Shown here piece after piece: positions 24,485 to 32,550 of a stretch of 64,000 bases of DNA; the first letter of the stretch is position 1; every line of letters begins with the position of its first letter. A program made the position numbers and the translations under genes. A model generated the notes under the pieces. It was not told the DNA's origin. It was given only the letters and a program-made list of their open reading frames with translations, and did no database searches. Origin of the DNA: Pueraria montana var. lobata (taxonomy: Eukaryota > Streptophyta > Magnoliopsida > Fabales > Fabaceae); assembly GCA_026413185.1 (NCBI GenBank), contig CM048653.1, positions 74,088,153 to 74,152,152 of the forward strand, in the 5' to 3' direction.

Positions 24485-24920
24485 AATTTAATTTTTAAAT
24501 ACACAATTAGTTATCTTAATTCTTTTCCTTTATTACTATTTTTTTTCTATTGCTTTGAGTTGACATGGTTACCTCTCTGCTTGGGATGGATTAGGATTGG
24601 TTAAAGGTTCTATTATGCTCACATTTGCCACTTTTCGTGGGCTTCACTTTTCATACTAAAATTGATTTACACCAAATCCAATCTTATTTGTAAAGAAATA
24701 TGTTTTGGATTTTAAAAACCAAATCATTTTAGTGGTTTGATTTTTTTTTTTTTTCAAAAAATGCAAAACTTGCCCCCTACCTAATCCATTCCAAAGAATT
24801 TAGAGCAAGACGAGAAAGAGATTCTAAAATGTTTGGCAAAGTTTATTTTTGGGATAGATTGGACCTTTATAAGGAGACAAACGCTTTGCACAACTGCTTG
24901 AAGAAGTTGAAGTCCCATCA

Positions 24921-25780
24921 TGTAACATCCTTAATTTTAGAAATTAGATATAAGAATAATATTAATGATTTAGAATATCCTTAAGTATCATTATTAATAA
25001 TTACCTATATGTTAGAAGTTACAGGGACATGGTAATAGGACCTAAATGGGACTTTGAGACACAAGATGGGCTAGATGCCCACCAACCTACGCACACCTAC
25101 ACAGTTATAAATAGAAGAGGAAAGAGAGAGTTAGAGACAAAAAGAGGAAGAAAGAAAGAAAGCTAGGGAGAAGGAGGAGAAGAGGAAGAGAATAGGATAA
25201 GGAGATCTGGAGGTACCCAGTGCCCATAGAGCATCTTCGTGTGTTCTCAGAGGTGAGTGTTTCCCCTTTGCCTCCCATATCTATTTGATTGTATGATTTT
25301 CCCATTTCCCTTTTTGAACCCTTGGTTGGGAGATTTAGGGGTTCTGATGATTATACTTGATTGATGGGGTTTATTGTGTAAATTAATCGGTTAGAAATGT
25401 AATATAAGTGATTAGGAACTTATTGGTATGCTTTGGGATTATTTGGAGGCCATAGATGACCATTAAAAGTGTGGATTTGTGATTTTTTTGCAAAAGATTG
25501 TAGGCCTGCTAAGCGTATTGATGCATGCTTAGTGCCATGATTTTTTTGGATTTAGGTCTGATGACTTGTGCTAAGCATAAGCTATGCATATGCTAAGTGT
25601 GAGTGTTCTGTAGGTTAAACATGCCCTTTGTGTGCTAAGTGCGAGGACCTCCAAAGAGCAAGTCTGGGGCCCTTGCACTAGTGTGCTAAGCACGAGTGAA
25701 TGTGCTTAGCATGAGGGTCCTATGTGCTAAGCATGACATGGTCGTGCTAAGCACAAGACTCCAGGAACAACGTAGTAAGA
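24921..25780 (+). mobile_element. Degenerate LTR retrotransposon remnant (possible LTR)
   Basis: Begins TGTAACATCC, as many legume LTRs do, has a TATA-like TTATAAATAG at 25105-25114 followed by a purine-rich leader, and continues into a stretch with many GTGCTAAGCA / TGCTTAGCA motifs (25500-25760). CTAAGC-type motifs of this kind are common in soybean retrotransposon DNA. No gag or pol frame, primer-binding site or second LTR was found. Boundaries are approximate. Confidence 0.4.
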
Positions 25781-25799
25781 ATGATAGATTGAAAAAAGA

Positions 25800-26008
25800 T
25801 AAAATGTTAAAGTTAAATAATTCAATTGATATTAAAAGTGTAAGAGAATATATCAAATGTTTGTTAGAAACGTATTTAAATTTTGAAGATAAAATATATA
25901 TTTGAAATTAGTTTTGATATTCAATTATAGCTTATAAAACGCTTTAGTTGATATTAAAAGTATAAGAAGATATATCATATACATATTAAGAGTGTATTTA
26001 AATTTTGA

Positions 26009-26065
<57 letters not shown>

Positions 26066-26160
26066 AAATTAATTTCTGATATTCGATTACAGTTAAACCA
26101 TTCGGTTGATAATAAAAGTACCAAAAAATATACCAGATGCATGTCAGAAGAGTAAAAAAT
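25800..26160. repeat. Diverged ~115-160-bp tandem repeats interrupted by (AT)26
   Basis: The order TTGATATTAAAAGTGTAAGA, ATATATCA, GTATTTAAATTTTGAAGAT recurs from about 25825, 25948 and 26105. The second copy carries an (AT)26 run at 26011-26062, which explains its greater length. Confidence 0.6.
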
Positions 26161-27490
26161 ACACCACTTCATGAGAAAAGAGTATTTAAATGAGACTAAA
26201 TGCAAGGGAGAATGGAGAGAGTGAAACAAGTATAACATAGATAAACTTACACGTTTATATATATAAGGATATTAGGTATAGACACAAAAAAAAAAAAAAA
26301 AAGACAACAACAAACCTTTCTAGGTATGAATAATATACTCAAGACTTATATTGGTGCACCGACTGACTTGTGTTGGAATGAATTTGATAGAAATCCATCC
26401 TTTCACTCATTAAAACTTGAAGGCAAAAGGAAATTGAAACTCAACTGTAGCAAAGAAAAATCAACATTCCAGGTCTCTAGAACTTAATTTCAGTTGTTAA
26501 GCTAAATACGAATCCATATTGTACAATATTCAATCACGATGTTTGACTCTTTAAAATTGTACTTTAGTAAAGCCAATATCGATTATGCAAACTCTGTAAT
26601 TGACCCCTAGTTATAAATATTTAAAAAACACCTAATGAAAATTGAAGATTATAGTTAAATCTTAAGTTAAACAATTAAGGATTGGATGAAAGTCATTTTA
26701 CAGTACTTCTCTATTTATATTCTTTTTCTCAGCACATGTTTAGTTTTACTTGTACTTTGCAATCTAAAAAACAATTGATAATAATCATGATTAATATTTG
26801 AGTTATATTTAAATCATATTATTATTGTTGTTGTTGGGTAAATGCTTCATTATCAGATGGAAATTGGAGAATAGTGAGTGATTCACGAAACATCATAAAT
26901 TATCATCATGTGTGAGAAAATACATTCTAAATTACACTCCTCTTCCTTTTTTTTTTTTATACTTTTAATGATGTTTAAATTATATTATATTTTCTCCTAT
27001 TTTAAAAAATTACAGTACCCTTTATGAAAACAATTAACATGTATTATATTTAGTACAAGATCAATTGATATTAGGTGTCAGAATTTTGTATTTACATTAT
27101 TTACTAACATTTTGTACAATATAATTTAATCAATACGACGGTTGATTATAAATTCTTATATTATGTACTATTAAATTTATAACATTTCATTCAAATAAAA
27201 AATTAATTGATATTTCATTTTACTACTTTATTTTGACGGAAAAAAAATGTAATATTTGAAATATAAGTAAATATTTATTACTAGATTGGCAATTAAGGTT
27301 CAAAATGTGTGAAATTTGATATACATAATAAGAAAGATAAATCAACGTGGTGTGTCATAGTTGACAGGTAACATTGTATCTTAAACATGTAATCAGATAT
27401 TTGATCCTAGGTCTATGCATATGGAAAAACATCTATTAGAATATATTCATCCTTCAAATGGATCTCAATATCTAAAGATATTAGTCCTTA
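26161..27490. other. Intergenic, no gene seen
   Basis: AT-rich DNA with no supportable exon or RNA gene. Confidence 0.5.
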
Positions 27491-27499
27491 GCCAAAGTG

Positions 27500-28016
27500 G
27501 GGTAAAATATGTTTTTGGTTCATCATTTTATCTTGATTTCTGTTTTTATTCTCTCATAAATTATTTTGTTCTATTTTTAGTTCCTGACGTTAATTTCAAC
27601 TGTTAAGTGATGACATGACAGACATAAAATGTGTGTGTGAAAATTTTCTAATTAAGTTTTTAGTGATTTTTAACCGCTACAAATTTTTTGGCGGTCAGAA
27701 ATGTTTACTTTTGTAACATTTCTTGTGATTTTAGAAAATCTGGTGTTCGAGATTTTTATTTTTTTTATTTTTTAACATTTCTGACAGTTTTAGTTTGCCA
27801 GAAATTTTGCAGTAATTAAAAACTGCTGGAAACTTAAACATAAATTTTTCAAGCACAAATTAAGCTCGTCACGATATTATTTAACAGTTAAAATTAATGT
27901 CAGGGACTAAAAACAAAATAAAACAATTTCTGAGGGACTAAAAGCACAGAAAAAATTTATGAGGGACTAAAAATAGAAATTTAGATAAAATGAGGAACCA
28001 AAAATACATTTTACCC
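27500..28016. mobile_element. Mutator-type MITE, 517 bp (copy A)
   Basis: Ends are GGGTAAAATATGTTTTTGG and, inverted, CCAAAAATACATTTTACCC. It is flanked by a 9-bp duplication with one mismatch, GCCAAAGTG at 27491-27499 and ACCAAAGTG at 28017-28025. The interior is partly self-complementary. A related copy lies at 38002-38550 in the opposite orientation. Confidence 0.8.
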
Positions 28017-28065
28017 ACCAAAGTGTGTATATATTTAATTTAATTAGATTCTATTAGTATTTAAG

Positions 28066-28075
28066 ATAGATAGAT

Positions 28076-28141
<66 letters not shown>

Positions 28142-28186
28142 AGAGAGAGAGAGATAGATAGATAGATATAGAGAGAGAGAGAGAGA
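28066..28186. repeat. Compound microsatellite (GATA)n-(TA)~30-(GA)n-(GATA)n-(GA)n
   Basis: A GATA stretch leads into about 30 TA units (28079-28138), followed by alternating GA and GATA blocks. Confidence 0.9.
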
Positions 28187-28318
28187 CTTTAAATTTATTA
28201 GTATTTAATATTTAATTTATAAATATCAATTTATTGTAATATTATTTAATACTAATTAAATAATATTACAATAAATTGATATTAATAAATTAAATATTAA
28301 TTACTAATAAATTTAAAG
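28187..28318. repeat. Near-perfect AT-rich palindrome, ~64-bp arms
   Basis: The left arm starts CTTTAAATTTATTAGTA and the right arm ends with its inverse, TACTAATAAATTTAAAG apart from one base. The arms match at all but about two positions over 64 bases around a loop of only a few bases (ACTA). It sits directly after the compound microsatellite, about 1.6 kb upstream of the first GRAS gene. Confidence 0.8.
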
Positions 28319-28903
28319 CTAAATATTAATAAATAATAATAAATTCATAAATGTATAATATTTGTTTGAGGAACATAAATGTATAATATTAATATTACTA
28401 ATACATATATATTAATAAATAGATACTAGTAATATTAAAATTAATAACTTAATAGTAATAAATATAAATTAGTAAATGTTAGTATTCTTCTACAAAATAT
28501 AAATATATTGAATATGATATAAATATATGATATAGATTCAATTGTTTTTAGTTAAATACAGGAAAAAAATACAAAAATATAAATATATTAATGGAATTGC
28601 AAACGTATTATTTCAAAGAAAAATACATAATAATTAAAAATATTTTATAAAAAATCTCAATAATTCTATTATTAGAAAACGAGATTTCCATAAAAGTAGT
28701 TTAGTTAAAATATTGGTCATAAGTTTCAATTGTAATTTTATACCCAGATCTCTTTGTCTTTAGCTAATGTAAATCAATCTCAAATTGTAACTAAAATTTG
28801 TCACTTTTCTATTTTATAATCGTTTGCATGCTTGGTGTAAATTACACTCGAAAATAAAAAAATTAATTATATTACAAAAGATATTAATATATTATAAATT
28901 CTA

Positions 28904-29010
28904 TTGGACCGAGTCTAATATTCAATTTGTATTTTTTGAACAACTTAAATTTATCTAAATAAAAATATTTCATAAATTGTACATATTTTGAAATATTAGA
29001 CTCGGTCCAA
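28904..29010. mobile_element. Short Stowaway-like MITE upstream of the first GRAS gene
   Basis: Ends are TTGGACCGAGTCTAATATT and its inverse AATATTAGACTCGGTCCAA, bounded on each side by TA (28902-28903 and 29011-29012). A TA duplication and short length suit the Tc1/mariner-derived MITEs. It lies about 0.9 kb upstream of the GRAS start codon and is absent from the corresponding place in the second copy. Confidence 0.6.
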
Positions 29011-29234
29011 TACTATTTAATAGGTAAATGCATAACTATACATATTATTTAATTGAATTAGTCATTCGTCATTACCCAGTATTTCTTTAAAAAAAAATTT
29101 GTCGTGAGACAAAATTTTCGTACACTGTCACGAGCTTTTATTGCATTAAATTTCAATATTATTTCATTTTTTTTTAAAAAGAATATTAGAATATTAGAAA
29201 TTTAGAATGCAGTTAACATACGAAAGTGAAGTTC

Positions 29235-29944
29235 ACACGCCAGATGTGAGAGTGGTGGAAATCAAGGGTGGCGACAGCAACCCTACCAACCAGAGGGAAA
29301 ACTACGTATGCACTATGCAGACAAGCTGCACAAAATTAAATTAAAAAAAGAAAAATATCAAAAATTAAAAAAAAAAAAAAAGTAGAAACAGTGAGAGAGA
29401 GCGCACTTTACCACTTTTATACGCTGCACGCATCTACCTTACAAAACACAAGCCACAAAGAGTGTTCCACACAGAAAACACAAGCCACAAAGAATCACAT
29501 TCATGGCTTTCTTCTTTGATCACACCTTCAACTGTTTCAATCTCAATATGCCACAGAACCAGAGAGGAGATGAAAAAAACAAGCTTTAGAGGGTGCCCAA
29601 GTTGTTGTTCTTTTGTTTTTCCTGCAGCACTCTATGTGTTTGTTCAGTATTCCTCAGAGATTTCTATTTCTAATATCCCAAAAACAAAAAAAATTCAGCC
29701 TTTTTAGCTCTTCAACCCAAAATTTCTTGTTTTTGTGTGTGTTCTTCATTTGGGGGTGGTTTAAATATGCTTAATTTGTAATCTTTTCTGGATTTGTGAG
29801 AGAAAAAAAATCCTGCTTTCAAATCAGTTGTTCTGGGTGGGTTGTGGGGAACAAAGGTGGTACCTTTTGAAAAACTGGAGTCTTTTGGGTGGTTGGTTTT
29901 GTGGTCACCATTATTGTTCTTCTTCCCCTTGGCAACTTTCTTAG
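29235..29944 (+). promoter_or_regulatory. Duplicated promoter-leader region of GRAS copy 1
   Basis: Homologous to 58570-59325. Shared landmarks are ACCAACC-GAGGGAAAA, GTAGAAACAGTGA followed by a GA run (29382-29403), AAACACAAG-AACAAAGAGTG, and AAAGAATCACATTCATGGCTT. The transcription start cannot be fixed; a TATA-like TTTTATAC lies near 29416. The leader is probably several hundred bases long and contains a short upstream ORF at 29503-29589. An unrecognised leader intron is possible. Confidence 0.5.
29503..29589 (+). CDS. Upstream ORF in the leader of GRAS copy 1 (28 codons)
   Basis: ATG at 29503, TAG at 29587. The peptide begins MAFFFDH and ends DEKNKL. A related uORF occurs at the same place in GRAS copy 2 (58804-58884), beginning MA, with HFN, LELNKP and EKDKL at its end. 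The two differ in length by six bases, so the frame is kept despite indels, which hints at selection on the peptide. It ends 355 bases before the GRAS start. Whether it is translated or represses the main ORF is not shown by the sequence; a chance frame is the alternative. Confidence 0.4.
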   Translation: MAFFFDHTFNCFNLNMPQNQRGDEKNKL

Positions 29945-32143
29945 ATGAAGGCCATGCCCTTGCCTTTTGAGGAATTTCAAGGGAAGGGAGTGTTGGATTT
30001 CTCTTCAGCCTCAGATTCATTTTCAGTGCTTTTGCATCATCCACAACCAAAGTGGACCATAGACAAAGAGGATTATTGCTATGTGGGCAGCACTGAGCCC
30101 ACCTCAGTTCTTGACTCCAGAAGAAGCCCTAGCCCTCCCACTTCCTCCTCCACAATGTCCTCTTCTCTTGGCAGCAACAACAGCACCAGCAAGGGTGGTG
30201 GTGGCAGTGGCACTTCAGCCAACACCACCACCACCACCACTGCTGCTGCAGCCCCAACACCCTCTGACAACAACCCTCCTCAGGAATCCAGCCCTGAAAA
30301 ATGTGGCATCAGGATGGAGGACTGGGAGGGTCAAGATCAATCCATCCTGAGACTAATCATGGGGGATGTTGAAGACCCTTCTGCTGGATTGAGCAAGCTC
30401 CTGCAAAGCACTGCCTGTGGTTCTCAAAGTGTTGATTTCAATGCTGGCTTTGGTGTTGTGGATCAAGGGTTGAATATGAATATGAATATGAATATGAATA
30501 TGGTGAGTGCTAATACTGATCCTTCTGGGAATTACTCTGCTGGTTTCCCTTTCATTGCTGAGAATATTGATGGCCATAATGCCAAGGCTGGTTCTGGGAC
30601 TGGCCAGGTTTCAGAATCTGTTGTTTTCTCTGCCAACAATCCTCTCATGGTGTCATCATCTGTGTCTCCTGGTGTGTTCACTTCTCAGCAGCAGCAGGAG
30701 TTTGGAGTGGTGGATGAGAAGCCTCAGGTTATCAACCCACAGTTTATGTTGAACCAGAACCAAGTTCAGTTCTCAGAGAACCCTTCTTTCTTTGTGCCAT
30801 TGATGTACCCCCAAGTGCAGGAGCAGCAGGTTTTCTCTCAGCATCAAGCAAAACGCCCTCTCTTTGACACAATTGGGCACAATTTTCAGGCTCCAAGGTT
30901 GCCCCTTTTGGATTCAGGGCAAGAGGTGTTTGGTAGGAGGCAGCAAACACAGCTTCCATTGTTTCCTCACCATATCCAACAACAATCAATGGTTATGCCC
31001 TCTGCTAAACAGCAGAAGGTGGGTTCCGCCGGAGACGATGCAAGCCACCAGCTTCAGCAGGCTATATTTGATCAGTTATACAAAACTGCTGAGCTGATAG
31101 AAGCTGGTAATCCGGTTCATGCGCAAGGGATATTGGCGCGGCTCAATCACCAGCTCTCCCCAATTGGTAAGCCTTTTCAGAGGGCTGCTTTCTACATGAA
31201 GGAGGCCTTGATGTCACTGCTTCATTCAAATCTTCACAGTTTCATGGCTTTTTCGCCTATTAGTTTCATATTCAAAATTGGAGCTTATAAGTCCTTTTCT
31301 GAGATATCACCTGTTCTCCAGTTTGCCAATTTTACTTGCAACCAAGCCCTCATTGAAGCTGTGGAAAGGTTTGACCGAATTCATGTTATTGATTTCGATA
31401 TCGGGTTTGGAGTGCAGTGGTCATCTTTTATGCAAGAGCTTGCCTTGAGAAGTAGTGGCGCACCTTCACTCAAAGTCACTGCCATTGTGTCTCCCTCCAC
31501 TTGTGATGAGGTTGAGCTCAATTTCACTAGAGAGAATTTGATTCAATACGCGAAAGACATCAACATGTCATTTGAATTCAATGTTTTGAGCATTGAATCA
31601 TTGAACTCTCCTTCCTGTCCACTGCTAGGCCAATTCTTTGATAACGAGGCAATTGCGGTGAATATGCCGGTTTCAAGTTTCACAAACTATCCATCATTGC
31701 TCCCTTCAGCTCTTCACTTTGTGAAACAGCTCAGGCCAAAGGTTGTGGTCACTTTGGACAGAATTTGCGATCGAATTGATGTACCGCTTCCCACCAATGT
31801 AGTCCATGTCCTCCAATGTTATTCGGCCTTGCTCGAATCGCTGGACGCGGTGATTGTGAATCTTGATGTCCTCCAGAAGATTGAGAGGCATTTCATCCAA
31901 CCAGCCATCAAGAAGATTATACTTGGTCACCACCATTCCCAAGAAAAATTACCCCCATGGAGGAGCCTCTTTATACAATCTGGATTCTCTCCATTCACAT
32001 TTAGCAACTTCACAGAAGCTCAAGCTGAGTGTCTAGTCCAGAGGGCATCTGTAAGGGGATTTCATGTGGAGAGAAAGCCTTCGTCTCTTGTTCTATGCTG
32101 GCAGAGGAAAGAACTCATCTCAGTTTCTACTTGGAGATGCTGA
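29945..32143 (+). CDS. SCL6: GRAS transcription regulator, HAM/LOM clade (SCL6/22/27), copy 1
   Basis: A 732-residue intronless protein. The start is fixed by an in-frame TAG directly before the ATG; the clade-typical MPLPFEEFQGKG begins at Met4, so Met4 is an alternative start. The N-terminus (to about 365) is disordered, rich in Ser, Thr, Asn and Gln, with an Asn-Met run near 180 and the clade block RMEDWEGQDQSILRLIMGD. The GRAS domain covers about 365-731: leucine-rich part with GILARLNH at 395-402, VHIID-type motif HVIDFDIG from 480, and a C-terminal SAW region at about 672-732. Family knowledge: nuclear regulators that maintain meristems with WUS/WOX partners, affect chlorophyll synthesis and are cleaved through miR171; in soybean miR171 control of an SCL6 has been linked to nodulation. 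A paralogue lies 29 kb downstream. Confidence 0.93.
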   Translation: MKAMPLPFEEFQGKGVLDFSSASDSFSVLLHHPQPKWTIDKEDYCYVGSTEPTSVLDSRRSPSPPTSSSTMSSSLGSNNSTSKGGGGSGTSANTTTTTTAAAAPTPSDNNPPQESSPEKCGIRMEDWEGQDQSILRLIMGDVEDPSAGLSKLLQSTACGSQSVDFNAGFGVVDQGLNMNMNMNMNMVSANTDPSGNYSAGFPFIAENIDGHNAKAGSGTGQVSESVVFSANNPLMVSSSVSPGVFTSQQQQEFGVVDEKPQVINPQFMLNQNQVQFSENPSFFVPLMYPQVQEQQVFSQHQAKRPLFDTIGHNFQAPRLPLLDSGQEVFGRRQQTQLPLFPHHIQQQSMVMPSAKQQKVGSAGDDASHQLQQAIFDQLYKTAELIEAGNPVHAQGILARLNHQLSPIGKPFQRAAFYMKEALMSLLHSNLHSFMAFSPISFIFKIGAYKSFSEISPVLQFANFTCNQALIEAVERFDRIHVIDFDIGFGVQWSSFMQELALRSSGAPSLKVTAIVSPSTCDEVELNFTRENLIQYAKDINMSFEFNVLSIESLNSPSCPLLGQFFDNEAIAVNMPVSSFTNYPSLLPSALHFVKQLRPKVVVTLDRICDRIDVPLPTNVVHVLQCYSALLESLDAVIVNLDVLQKIERHFIQPAIKKIILGHHHSQEKLPPWRSLFIQSGFSPFTFSNFTEAQAECLVQRASVRGFHVERKPSSLVLCWQRKELISVSTWRC
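30473..30502 (+). repeat. In-frame AATATG hexanucleotide run (5 units)
   Basis: Five AATATG units encode five Asn-Met pairs in the disordered N-terminus of GRAS copy 1. Copy 2 has one unit at the same place (near 59838), so the run expanded after duplication or shrank in copy 2. Confidence 0.9.
31129..31149 (+). promoter_or_regulatory. miR171 target site in GRAS copy 1
   Basis: These 21 bases are the exact reverse complement of the canonical plant miR171 (family member starting UGAUUGAGCC), recalled from general knowledge. The site spans codons for ILARLNH in the first leucine-rich region. Full complementarity predicts slicing between the bases facing miRNA positions 10 and 11. Confidence 0.9.
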
Positions 32144-32550
32144 GGAGCAGCAGAAGCTAATTACCTTATATTTTTAAAGGTGCATGGTAACATACATTGC
32201 AGTTTATGTAATTGTTTGTGTAATTTAGGCTTATTGATGAGGTCCACACCCAAATGTTTTCTTAACTACATGGGTTGGAATCTACCATTCTATAGTTCTA
32301 TTACTAGTATGTCACTTTGAACATGGGTAGTAATTATGCCTTTCCCCATTCCCATCATCTAAGAAGGGTACCTGTTTCTTTGTTATCTTGAACACAAAGC
32401 AAATTGCTTAGTAAGAAAGGAACATTTTAGCCAAGAATGCAGCTTCTTTTTTTTATCTCCATGGTTTAGTCTATTCTTTCTTGATTAATGTATGATGACC
32501 TGAATTTGGGATATACATGATTTTAATATGTAGCATGAAAATCTTGTGCC
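32144..32550 (+). other. 3' UTR and flank of GRAS copy 1, shared with copy 2
   Basis: Clearly homologous to 61450-61845. Shared blocks include TTACCTTATATTTTTAAAGG, GTTTATGTAATTGTTT, ATGCCTTTCCCCATT and TTTTAATATGTAGCATGAA. Similarity fades after about 32550, which marks the right end of the duplicated segment. Confidence 0.7.

Larger units (their letters stand above)
22250..24660. repeat. Tandem array of ~880-bp palindromic units
   Basis: The sequence AAGGATGAAGAAT followed by AAGCCCAC recurs near 22265, 23143 and 24023, giving a period of about 880 bp and nearly three units. Each unit is a large inverted repeat: arms of about 330 bp, roughly 80 percent alike, around short loops centred near 22580, 23475 and 24350. 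Between palindromes lies a ~230-bp spacer that itself has an inverted part (TTTCCTATTAAGGCTATAAT and its partner CTTAATAGGAAAC). The third unit lacks the trailing spacer. Each arm contains an exon-like segment described separately. No transposase or target-site duplication was seen. Confidence 0.75.

Noticed and set aside
25105..25305. Minus-strand frame with a Leu/Ser-rich tail
   Set aside because: Shadow of the purine-rich leader in the LTR-like remnant.
29462..29707. 81-codon frame in the GRAS copy 1 leader
   Set aside because: It opens with GTG rather than ATG and is in a different frame from the conserved uORF; copy 2 does not preserve it.
29712..30050. 112-codon minus-strand open frame overlapping the GRAS copy 1 leader and start
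   Set aside because: It is antisense to a strongly supported gene and a matching frame (59207-59641) exists only because the duplicated GRAS sequence is conserved. No independent evidence.
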